NCBI GenBank assembly: GCA_039096225.1
Contig: JBBPEB010000026.1
Location: forward strand, 777,001 to 841,000
DNA length: 64,000 nt
Direction of reading: 5' to 3'
Source: Blastocystis sp. Blastoise
Taxonomy: Eukaryota > Sar > Bigyra > Opalinata > Blastocystidae
Below, piece after piece: positions 11,523 through 22,533 of this stretch. Every line of letters begins with the position of its first letter. Positions within the stretch are counted from its first letter, which is position 1. The notes under the pieces are model-generated. The model was not told the DNA's origin, made no database searches, and worked only from the letters and a program-made list of their open reading frames with translations. Made by a program: the position numbers and the translations under genes.

Positions 11523-14500
11523 ATAATATAATAATAATAAATATATAGAATTACTATTCCTCTGTCTGTATTCCATGAGGGAAACAATATCATTTGTGTC
11601 GCTGTAATCCCTGAACTTAACGATGAGGCGTCATATACGTTTGATATTGCCATGACCAATGTTGGAAATGGTCCTTCTTATTCTATTTATCATACTATAG
11701 CTACTCCTGGAACAGAGAATTTATATAGATATCAATATATGACAACGACTCATGTGAATATAACTGAACACCCCTCAATTTGTGTTTCTTCTTCAATAGA
11801 TGAGTATATATTCTAGTTACACATTATTCTATATATATATATCATTTTTGAGTTGATTTTATAATATCATTTATCTTCTATTAATATATATATATTATTC
11901 TTATAGGTTTTCATATACTACGTTTTATGCGATGACAGTTTCTTCGTCATCACACCCAATCACGTGGGATCTTCAGGCGCGTCATCATGTATTCAACACA
12001 AGTGATGACGAGTCCTGGATCACCTTAGATCATAAAGAATCTATTGATTATTCTTATCTCTCTTCTAGAAGATTATTCTTTACTATTTCTCCAATAAAGA
12101 GAGGTATATATAATGAATATCGTTTGACAAATATTATTTCTTCATCTTCTTCTTCTCCCAATATATATGATTTGAATAGTTTCGAGTTATTTACTTCTCC
12201 TTCTCCTCCTTCTCCTCTATTTAACTATACTTCAAAAGGATATACATATAAAGGTACATATATGGATCAAATGATCCCTAAAAATTATGTGTATTACCAC
12301 GATTATTTGACTATTCCAACTCTTCCAGAAGGAGTCTCTATTGATTCCATTACCGGTATGATTCGTGGAATTCCCGCGGTTATCCCAAATAGTTTTGAGT
12401 ATACTATACATGCAAAAGATGTCGAAGATCAAGAATATTCTCAACAAATAACCGTGGGAATTATGGATTGTAAAGAGAATCATGATTTATGGACTGTTCA
12501 ATATATATATAATAATAGAAATCGAGAAGTAAGTACCTCTTTAACATCAGAAACAGTATTCTTAAAGGCTAATGGTATTAATAATAAACGAATTAATAAT
12601 CCTTATAATGAGTATGTATATGTATTTTTTTATTTAGTTTATTATTATTAGTAGTAGACTATTTTAATGATTATTTTTATCACTTTTATAAATATATAAT
12701 AGAAATATATAATATAAAAATATAATATAAAAATATATTATAAATATATAATATAAATAAATGATACATTTCTATATATAGTTACGAGGATCCCTCAATA
12801 GATATTACACATGAACGTATATATACTGAATGTCTTCCTTTTGGTAGATATATACTTACTATTGAGGATGAAAAGAATGCATTAAAGTACCCTTATGGTT
12901 ATACTATATATAACTCAGAGAAATCATTAATATATACATCTTCTTTACATAAAGAAGAAACGAAGAAACAATATATTATCGACACAACCCTTCCTATACA
13001 GTCGGGAGTTACTGAATGGAGTTATTTGACATCCAATAGTTATCCTTCATCTGATTGGACGAAACGAAGTTATGATATCAAATCCTGGCCCGTTACAAAA
13101 GAATCAATTATTAAACATAAAGAACAATCAAATTTATTCTTAAGAACTTATGTATATATTTAAATATTATTTACTTATTATTCATTTTCGTTTTATACAT
13201 AATTTATAGTTAATAATCTATATATATTTTTTTACTTGCTATTATTTTATAATATATATATTATTTTTACATATTATTATGTCTATATATATTTATATCT
13301 TTTTTTGCTATACTTATTATTCTTTTAAATTATATATAGTTTTCATTATATAATATAACACGATATTCTTCTGTGAATATATATATGAAATGTAATAGTA
13401 AAGTGATTGTATATTTTAATAGTCATATTTTATATTCTTATTCTGATGGTACTTCAACTGTCCATGATCATCATTTCTCGATTCCATTACAAAATAATTA
13501 TATTAAAACAGAAAATAATATTCTTGCAATTTGGATTATGACGACTATAGTTCCTTCTGAAGGATATATATTTAATTTCGATATGTCTTATAATAATCAA
13601 CCATATTCAGCTGAATTCAGACAATTTCAGATTTACGATGAATCTTCTACAGAGACAAATCATACAGCTATGAATATGTTTGATAATAATTATTTAACAA
13701 GCACAATATTCACGGGAATGAAGCAGCAAGTGACACTAGTTTTTGGAGAGCATGTTATGCCTATATCACGATTCAATTCTTTATATATTCAGACACTTTC
13801 AGACAATATTCCAGAAACAATCACTATAAAAGGCAGAAATTCAGATTCTGAAGATTGGTTTTTATTATTAAATAAAGTATGTATATTTATATTGTTTTTA
13901 TTATTATATATTTTATTATTATATTTTTTATTATTAAATAAAGTATGTATATATTGTTTTTATTATTATATAATATATAATAATTTTTTCATTAGCATGT
14001 TATTGAACAGAAGCATACATTGGAATCTATTATCGATATTCCCATGGGAATGGTTATGTATACATATATATCTATTACATTTAATGAGGATCAAATCTCT
14101 ATACATAAGAGTGAAATAGTAGAATTATCTTTTGTTTATACTCCTTATTCTGGTCCTACATGCTATGCTATTGATGGATACTATGCTACAGGAGAAGATA
14201 CATATAGTTATAAATATTGTTCCAAAGGATATGAAGGACTAATGTCTAGATATTGTGATGGTATTGATTTTGAAAAAGAAGACAGTTCGAAGTGTATAGT
14301 ATCTCGTCCTAGTCATTTGAGTTATTCACAGTCTACTTATATTCTATATACATATACATCGTTTGATTCGATTGTTCCTTCCTATAATAATATTATTCAA
14401 ACATTTACTATTGAACCAGGTATATTTATACGATTAGTCTATTTATATATATATATGAAGTATAGAATAGTATTTTTATTTTTGCTTCTTTTTATAAGTC

Positions 14501-15406
14501 TATTTATCATATTCAATTTTTATTTATAATATTGTTCTGTTTTTATATCTATGAAAAATGATAAAAAAATAATAATATAAATATAATAATAATATAAATA
14601 TAATAATATAAATATAATAATATAAATAAAATAATATAAATAAAATAATAATATAAATATAATAATAATATAAATAAAATAATATAAATAAAATAATAAT
14701 ATAAATATAATAATCAATATATAATATAATAATAATATAATAAACATATAAATATAATAATCATATAACAATCCTATTCTATAGATCTTGCTGAGGGTTT
14801 AATATTTAATACAACAACTGGAGTTATTTCTGGAGTTTCAAAACAACTTAGTCAGTCTACTGAATATACTATAACAGGTAAGAATTCCCGTGGTTTTACA
14901 TCCTGTACACTATCTTTAATTGTTGAAAGTGGTATTTGTCCTTCATATAATGGTTTTAGTCAAACAAATTTATTTGAATATACAAGTATACCTTGTCCTT
15001 CAGGATATATAGGTATTCAAAATCGACACTGTATATTAAATTCAGAACAAACACAAATTATTTGGGGTGATATTGAAGATAATTGTACAAATATATGGGT
15101 ATATATAGGAACTATAGCTACAATTGTATTGATCATAGTACTGATAACCGTGGTTATTTTTACTACTTTTATCAATAAAAAACGAAAGTATATATAACAT
15201 TATTATTTTTTATTTTATTTTTTTATAATATCTATTGTTTATTCTATTTTTACAATATCTATTTTTTATTCTATTTTTACAATAATTAAAATTATTATTG
15301 TTTATATGCTAATAATCTATTTAAATATATATATATCTATTATAGGGCAGAAATAAAGCGATTACGTAGTCATATTGCAACTTCTGTGGTTAAACAAACT
15401 TATTAA
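8230..15406 (+). CDS. Large type I membrane protein with three copies of a multi-domain adhesion-like unit
   Basis: The ATG at 8230 opens a hydrophobic signal-like MQQLLFLFIF, followed by a 26-nt intron (8260-8285) that restores frame. Three similar units follow. Each has (1) a Cys-flanked Y/W-rich beta module (8286-8660, 10600-11030, 12470-12990), (2) a W..W jelly-roll-like module (8805-9065, 11120-11400, 13000-13150), (3) a discoidin-like module with a GRNxDxEEW-type motif (9900-10110, 11910-12230, 13640-13870), and (4) a He_PIG-like Ig domain with LPxGxxxxxxTGxxxGxP (10320-10620, 12290-12480, 14350-14940). The motifs are PTGIHLNRNTGLLYGT, PEGVSIDSITGMIRGIP and AEGLIFNTTTGVISG. After a Cys-rich segment comes one membrane helix (about 15100-15165) and a short basic tail ending VVKQTY. 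He_PIG and discoidin folds bind proteins or carbohydrates, so a role in adhesion or recognition is inferred. Module names rest on motifs only. Confidence 0.7.
10105..10167. repeat. (TA)n microsatellite in intron
   Basis: About 31 TA units directly after the discoidin-like exon of unit 1. They form the 5' part of that intron. Confidence 0.95.
10762..10834. repeat. (TA)n microsatellite in intron
   Basis: About 36 TA units make up nearly the whole intron between two exons of the second repeat unit of the membrane protein. Confidence 0.95.
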
Positions 15407-15855
15407 ATAATTTTATATTCTTTTTTAAAACCATAATTTATATATTTTTTTAAAGCTACTATAAAGTTTAAAAAATATATTCGATGTTGTTTGTTAAAAT
15501 AACATTTAAAAAATATCCTTTTTTGTATCTCAAAAAAAAATATATATATAAAATAAAAACAAACAAATTTTTCATAAATAATTATATCTTATTATTACTC
15601 CTATTTGTATATTAATTATTAAAAAAAAAAACAATATTGTTCATACTATATATGACATACATATTTCAATATGAGCAAAGAATTAACAACAAATAATAAA
15701 GATAAGTATACAGTTAAAATTGTTAAAAATAAGATTTCATGAAGATAAACAATAATATTATATAAAAATAATCAGAGAGAGAAATTGATAAATATATATA
15801 TATTTATCAATAATATTATCCTATTGGAATACTAATTTATAAATATTTTCAATAC
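15407..15855. other. Convergent intergenic spacer
   Basis: It lies between the 3' ends of the plus-strand membrane protein and the minus-strand glycosyltransferase-like gene. It is AT-rich and no reading frame or repeat of note was seen. It should contain both polyadenylation sites. Confidence 0.6.
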
Positions 15856-17429
15856 TTAAAAATCAATAAAGAAAGACGTACTTTGAATTTTGTTAATAGG
15901 ATATGAAATCTTTGGAATAGGATAAGGAGCCACACAATCTTCAAGTTCGTGAATATTATGAGCAAAGTATCGAGTTCCAAAAGCAGTTTTATTGTGATTT
16001 ATTAGTTTAATTAAGTCTTTTCGTTCTAAAGTGTGTTTGAAACAATACATTCTAGTTTGATCAATTTCATTTTCTTGATTTAAATAGGGACATAATAAAC
16101 TTGTTTCATGAACTATATAAACAGGACCTTTTAAAGGAGCAGAAAGTCGATATGCACGACCTTGATCACTTTTACCATTAGGACCATAATTATTGCCACT
16201 AAATAGTTTTGAATTAGAAAACCAACGAAAATGCAGAGTTCCAGATTTAATAGCTACAGGTAGAATGACTCTTAGAGCTCGTTGATCATCTCCTAAATCA
16301 GAATCATCAAGAGTAGCATAAAATAAATTTCGTAAAAAGTGTTGTGTACGTGAATTCCAATTATATATTAAAGCGTGGCCACTACAGAACCTCTCATCTA
16401 CTGTACGTGAGGTACATGAAAAATCGACATTTGTTGTTTTAAAAAAATCAAGTATCCTTGTACCTGCATTCGGTATGCAGAAAGATGAAGAAGAGTCTAA
16501 AGCTAACGTTGTTTTGAACGGAGTTAATCCTAAATATAAAACTCGAGTTCGAAATTGTCGACTTGATGTGTGATATTTAGTATTTGGTTTTCCTGGAAAT
16601 ACATGAAAAGGAGGTATAATCTTGATCATGATTCTTTTTGTTGATGTTATATTTGCTGAATCTGATGTAAAAATACATATTTGAATCTAGATATACGACA
16701 ATGAGTAATTCAAACATATATATTATATATATATTTATAGAAACTAGAATAGATTTGAAAAGATATATATTCAAATAGAGTAGTATATCAAAAGATGTAT
16801 TGTGAATACTTGATCATCAATTTGAGTCATTTTAAGAGCAGAACCATAAGCTTCTTTAAAATATTTTCTAGCTGAACTGGAATCTGTACTGTAAGCGAAC
16901 ATAATAACACCTTGCCCTTTCTTATCACGATTATCTAACGTTTTATAACCATGTGAATACCTTTCACTTTCATAATAATTGACAAATTCCTAAAAAAAAA
17001 TCAAAGATATTTATGTATATATGATCTTTTTTGTGAAAGTTAAAGTAAATGATATATTAGAAAAAAATAGAAAAAATATATAATGATACAAATAAATACA
17101 TCATTCGTAATCTGACGCGATGGGAGAGTTTTTGTGTTCTATAAATGATATTATACCAGTTAATGTGGAATATAAATACAGCTACAACGTTTTCAGTCAA
17201 CGTATCATTATTGAGAGTGTTTTTCATAGAGAAAAAAGCTCCATTAGTGGATTTGTTGCTTTTATAATTAATCTATAAATAGTTATGTTATTCATACATA
17301 CGAATAAGTGACATTATTTACATTCCAAATTGTTTGCATGCTTTCACACGTCATCATCAAATAATACGTTACTAAAGCCAAAAACAGAATGATCAATGTT
17401 TCCACACTGATGATGACAGATTTATTCAT
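15856..17429 (-). CDS. Type II membrane glycosyltransferase-like protein without a DxD motif
   Basis: Four exons (17298-17429, 17090-17272, 16810-16989, 15856-16686) give 441 residues. Residues 7-29 form an N-terminal membrane anchor after a short MNKSVI tail, typical of Golgi type II enzymes. The lumenal part follows the plan of GT-A nucleotide-sugar transferases: KGQGVIMFAYSTDSSSARKY (first strand and helix), IQICIFTSD, then TPFKTTLALDSSSSFC. The last corresponds to the family's SPF-x-x-TLxLDxDTxxC signature and contains the expected metal-binding site. Here that site reads DSSSS, so the second Asp is missing. Further on, DDSDLGDDQRALR resembles the conserved DQ-L segment. The protein may be inactive, or may use another metal ligand. 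Donor and acceptor are unknown. The first intron is only 25 nt. A viable alternative is an unrelated lumenal protein with chance similarity. Confidence 0.6.
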
Positions 17430-18477
17430 AATGTTATTTAACAAATAGAGGGTAAATGAGAGATATGGTATGAAACGTCAAAACCTGAAAATACTCGTTT
17501 TTTCTTTTCGGTTTTACCAAGAAGACTCTCTTGGAGTACAGACATTTCGAAAGTTTTTTTTTATTTTATTAATATTTTTTTAGGTTCTCAAAACGTAAAA
17601 CTAAATTTTTCTGGGGTAGGCTCCTTATCCTGAGTAGTAGATGACTAACCCTATTCAAGAAAATTCTCATAATTTCTTTTTATCGTTGTCCATGAAAACT
17701 CTTGATATTTATGAAAAATTCTTTAGGGTTAGTGAATTTTAAGAAACTGTAGAAACCATTTCGGGTTTGTGTTTTTTTTTATAGTATTTGCCACAAAGAC
17801 TCTTTTGGAGTACAAAATTGCTGAAAAATATTGTATTTATGGGTACCTTTAGGCACTTAAGACGTAGATAAAAACTCTCTTGTAGTATAGACAGTACTCG
17901 AAGTACAGTTTGGCGAACCCTGGCGTTGCCAACACTGATTTTTCTTCAAACTTCATAATGAAAACAACTTTTTATTTTGTAGACTACTACAGTAATGTAA
18001 TTTTAATAAAAATACCCAAAATATATTAATATAAGAAAACACATAAAAGTGAAACTATTATTTCAAAAAACAAACAAAATTGTTGTTGAAATGAATTATT
18101 AATTGAGCAAATCTAAAAAGAATCGAGAAATTCTCTTACTCAATACTGTACGCCTTTCCTTTTATATATTTATTTAATGAAAAATACAAAATCAAATAAA
18201 AGAAGTAGATTAATTTGACTTTATACGTGCTATGTATTCATGATTTATAATATAAATCCGAAACATATGCTTTTAAGAGTTCTTAGGTTGACTATAAAAG
18301 TGAATATACTTAATAAAAGTCTAACAAAGAAAAAAGAAATAAATATTCGTGATTTTGATTGTGTATTTGACTGTTCCGTTTAAAATATTCATGGAAAATT
18401 TGTATGGTGAAAAGAAAAAAGTGTTTTGTATTTCTTTGCTTGTTAATCTTATTGATATTATAAAAGATTTGAGAAAT
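17430..18477. other. Divergent intergenic region with a dispersed short repeat
   Basis: It lies between the 5' ends of the minus-strand glycosyltransferase-like gene and RRP7, so it should contain both promoters. It holds three related copies of an ACTCTCTTGGAGTACA-like word (about 17522, 17807, 17874). No gene was read, apart from a possible upstream in-frame ATG of RRP7 at 18391. Confidence 0.55.
17520..17897. repeat. Three spaced copies of an ACTCTYTTGGAGTACA-type word
   Basis: GACTCTCTTGGAGTACAGAC (about 17523), GACTCTTTTGGAGTACAAAA (about 17808) and AACTCTCTTGTAGTATAGAC (about 17874) share about 16 positions on the same strand. The spacing is irregular (about 285 and 66 nt). Confidence 0.6.
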
Positions 18478-19740
18478 ATGGTTACCACGACAAAGTTAAC
18501 AGTTTCTAACAATGAAAGTGGATATTTTTCGTTGCCTATTTTTTTTGGTGATGTGCCTGGATGTAAAATACTGTATTGCAAGCCAAATAGTTTAAAGAAT
18601 GATGAAGATTCTAAGACTTTATTTGTCGCTAATTGTAATGATATTTCAGAAGGAGACTTTAAGAAATTATTTGGTAGTTATGGTGATATTGAAGATATTC
18701 AATTAGGAAAACTTGCTAAAGGAGATACGCAAGTTGCTTATATAAAGTTTTCTACAAAAGCTCAAGTTCAAAATGTAATAGATGCCATTCAATCAGAGTA
18801 TATATATATAATGTTTATTTATTATGTTGATAAAAATGATATAATTATAGAAATCCTCCTACTTTAGAACAAAAAAATACTCGAATTTCTTTTTTCCAAG
18901 GTATAAAAGTTTTATTTATTTTTTGATTTTTTTTTTAATAATAATATTATTTTTAATAATTATTTTTCTAAATAAGATTATTGGTTTGAATTATTATAAT
19001 AATATATAATAATATATAATAATATATAATAATATATAATATTTAGAATCCTTAACAGAATGTAGAGGCCAATATATGGATACAAAATCAATAAAAGAAC
19101 AAGCTTTTAAAACTATTAATGATTATAACGAACAAATGGAAGCTGTATATATATAATATATAATATATATATATATATATTCTTTATATTTTAAGATCTA
19201 TGAATATATTATAAATATTACTTTAGATTTTAATAGAATTTTTTGAGTTATATGTATAGAATATTAATAATAAACATAATAATCACTTTTAATATTAATA
19301 TAGAATATTATTTTTATAATACTCTTATATATATATATAGGAAGAGAATCAGCCTACAGTTGATGAAGATGGTTGGACTATTGTACGAAAAAAACGTTCT
19401 ATATATGATGATAATGAAGATGAACCTCCTCGTGTATTTAAAAAACCTAAAACTAAGGGAACTCTTCAAAATTTCTATAGGTATAGAATAATATTATTAT
19501 ATTAATCTGTTATAAAAGTGTTTATTATTCTTATTTATCATTTTTATTAACTATTTATTATTATTATTAACAATTTTTATATAATTATGAAACTATTCAT
19601 ATTCTCATTTAATGCTAATATATAGATTCCAAATTAGAGAAAATAAGCGTGATCAATTGATGAAACTTAGAGAACAATTTGAAAATGATAAAGAAAAGAT
19701 TAATAAGATGAAGAATTCTAGAAAGTTCAATCCTCTGTAA
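18478..19740 (+). CDS. RRP7: Ribosomal RNA-processing protein 7 (RRP7)
   Basis: Five exons (18478-18797, 18851-18900, 19047-19144, 19341-19480, 19626-19740) encode 240 residues. The N-terminal GYFSLPIFF segment matches the GY-xx-xP-IxF start of RRP7A proteins. An RRM-like fold follows, with RNP2-like TLFVANC and RNP1-like QVAYIKF. The C-terminus is the family hallmark: DEDGWTIVRKKR, then FYRFQIRENKRDQLMKLREQ and the ending KINKMKNSRKFNPL. RRP7 acts in the UTP-C / small-subunit processome in the nucleolus during 18S rRNA maturation. The ATG at 18478 is preferred because human RRP7A begins similarly close to this point. An in-frame ATG at 18391 would add 29 hydrophobic residues. Confidence 0.9.
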
Positions 19741-20219
19741 TCATTCAGCATATCTCTGTGCTTATTTCTATATTAAAATGAATATGACTTATTTGATTGT
19801 TTGTTTATTTGTTATCTAATTATGTGTTTTTTTAATTCTTTAGTTTGTATTTCTTGTTGGATAAGAACTATCTAGTGTTTATCGTATATTAATTAAATCA
19901 ATTAACAATTTAACAAAGAGATTTTCTACATTGAATTATTTTCCTCTTCTATTTCTATAAATAAATCTACTCACTCATATCTTATGAATTGTTCCAGAGA
20001 CAAACAAAGCTATTTTACGCTATTTAACGTAAAAGTGATAAAAAATAGAATCACAAAATCAGAATATTTCAGAAAAAAAAGAAATTTTAATTGTTTTTCT
20101 TACCCATGAATAAAAGCGTAACTTCCGCTTTCATTTTCTTTTTTTCCATAATTCTAGTCACTTTTTACATTTTTTTTGATAACTATTTATCTTCATAAAT
20201 TAATTATTTGTTTTGATTC
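19741..20219. other. Intergenic spacer RRP7-ZNF207
   Basis: AT-rich, no reading frame of note. It must contain the RRP7 polyadenylation signal and the ZNF207 promoter, but no distinct motif was recognised. Confidence 0.55.
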
Positions 20220-22064
20220 ATGGGTAGAAAGAAGAGAGAACAAATCAAAGAAGACTTTTGGTGTTACTATTGTGAAAGAGAATTTGAAAATGAAAAAACG
20301 TTGATGACCCATCAAAGTGCTCGTCACTTCAAATGCTCCACTTGCCATAAAAAATTAAATGATCTCGATGGTCTGATTAATCACATTGCTAATATTCATA
20401 AAGGAACTATTTCTGAAGTTCCTAATGCAATCAAAGGAAGAGAAGGCATTAAGATGTTTGTATTTGGTATGACTGGTATTCCAAAAGAACTTAAAATTGG
20501 TATAAACATTTTATTTTATTATTATTATTTTTTATTTTTAATAATAAAAAAAATAATAATATATATATTCATAATATATATATATATAGCTCATTATGCA
20601 AAGAAATATGGAGTCGATCCTAAGAATTTACCTTCAAGTATTTTACAATTAGTCAATGATTCGACATCTACTGTGGATATGAGTAATCAAAAAGAATTAG
20701 ATGATGCTTTATTAAAGAAGTTATCTGCAACTCAAACACCTATGATGCCTGCTATTCCTACAGCGTATATATATATAGTTATTATATATTTATTCTTTAT
20801 TTCTTTCTTTATTACATTTAGTATTATTATGTATATAAGTATACTATTCAATTCATATTAACATATTATACTATATATCTATGATTCTCTTTATATATAG
20901 AGCTACTTCTATTCCTTGGACCCCAACCCCTTATGCTGCTCCTGGATTCGTTCAACAACCAATGGCACCTTTTCAACAACGTATATTTATTTTATTTTAT
21001 TATATGTTATTTTATTATATTATATTTAATATATTTTATTTTATAGATATATAAATTATTTATTTATTTTATTATAATTTATTATAGATATATAAATTAT
21101 TTATTTATTTTAATATATTTTATTATAGATATATAAATTATTTATTTATTTTAATATATTTTATTTTATAGATATATAAATCATTTATTAATTTTATTAT
21201 ATTTTATTATAGATATATAAATGATTTATTTATTTTATTATATATTCTAATATTATAAATACTGTTATTCTTAATATACTATACTCTATAGCCTATATGG
21301 TACCCGGTTATGGATATGCTCCAAATATGTATATGCCGCCAAACCCTTATGGCGCGCCAGTGCGTCCCTCTATGCCCCCCACTATTCCACCAATGACATC
21401 TCCATTACCGAATCCATTAGCCAATCCATTTACTACTTCTCCTACTACTCCCGTTACTCCTACTCCTTCTATTCCTATTCCTTCTATTCCTAATACTACT
21501 TCAAACAATAATACTACATCTCCTACTATTAATAGTATATGAATAAATCATTTTATAATATATATATATTCTATATATATATTTTTTTGTTTTCTATGAA
21601 TTGTTATATATTTATTTTTCTATAGTGACTACGTTACCCATTTCTTCATTAACACCCTCATCCATTCCCGCCACTACACCCACTATTCCCGCCAAACAAC
21701 CTACTATTATCACAGAACCAGGAAAGAAACCTTATCAACTTATTTATGACAAAGAAGATATGTGCATGGTATATATATATATTATATTTATTTATTAATT
21801 TTTTTATATATTTATAAAAAATTATTATTATTAATAAAAAAATTATTATTATTAATAAAAAAATTATTATTATTAATAAAAAATATTATTATTAATAAAA
21901 AATTATTATTATTAATAAAAAATTATAAAAATACTATGATCTTTATATAGGAAGAATATAGAGCATCTTTTTCAAAATATATGTATGCAGAGAATACAGT
22001 ATTAAAAGCATTAAAAGAATTGGAAGATGAAAGTACAAATGTTCTCTCTAAATATCTTAGTTAA
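20220..22064 (+). CDS. ZNF207: BUB3-interacting zinc finger protein ZNF207/BuGZ
   Basis: Six exons (20220-20499, 20590-20764, 20901-20980, 21292-21534, 21626-21768, 21951-22064) encode 344 residues. The start MGRKKRE and the two C2H2 fingers (CYYCEREFENEKTLMTHQ and CSTCHKKLNDLDGLINHI) are diagnostic of BuGZ, as is the following VPNAIKGREG. The middle is a low-complexity Pro/Thr/Tyr/Met region, which in BuGZ drives phase separation on spindles. Near the end, DKEDMCMEEYRASFSKY matches the GLEBS motif that binds BUB3, with the conserved Glu-Glu. BuGZ stabilises BUB3, promotes kinetochore-microtubule attachment and also associates with spliceosome factors. The GLEBS motif is split by an intron between Met and Glu-Glu. 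The intron at 20981-21291 is a minisatellite. Confidence 0.93.
20981..21291 (+). repeat. Intron minisatellite with repeated splice-acceptor-like units
   Basis: The ZNF207 intron consists largely of four to five copies of a roughly 45-50 nt unit (TTTTATTATAGATATATAAA then TTATTTATTTATTTTA). Each unit carries an internal TATAG resembling the 3' splice site used throughout this locus. The true acceptor is the last one, at 21290-21291. Confidence 0.8.
21769..21950 (+). repeat. Intron tandem repeat (TAATAAAAAATTATTATTAT)
   Basis: The last ZNF207 intron contains about six copies of a 19-21 nt unit with both TTATTA and TAATAA, giving local inverted symmetry (about 21815-21925). Confidence 0.8.
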
Positions 22065-22533
22065 ATAATTTTTATAATATATATATATATATATATTTCC
22101 AAACTTTATGTATATTGTATTTGTGTCTATTTTGATTGTTTACTCTATGGATCTAATTGTTGTTTTCAATCATTTTTGTTTGTTTAATGACGAGAAAAAC
22201 TATTTGAAATGATATATAAGTGAATCTTTAAATACAAATGCATAACGTAAAGCAAAAAACAAGGTTATAAAAATAAAGAAACAATACATTATTAATCCTA
22301 TTTTATTATTATTTCTTGATTTAGTTGCAACAACAATTTATAACAAAAAAAAAACATAGAGTCTATGATCCTTATTCCTTATTCATGATGAATTATATGA
22401 AAATATATTAATTCAGAAATATAATAAATTTTAGCTTTAATTTCATTAATATTCCGTGAATATTCATAAAAAAATATTTTAGAAATCTTGAATTGATAAA
22501 TCTTGAATTTATCTTTGGTTTTTGATTTTGAAA
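22065..22533. other. Intergenic spacer ZNF207-COG6
   Basis: No reading frame or repeat of note apart from a short TA run right after the ZNF207 stop. Confidence 0.55.

Noticed and set aside
14520-14771. Hydrophobic minus-strand frame
   Set aside because: It is the complement of an A/T tandem-repeat intron between two exons of the membrane protein.
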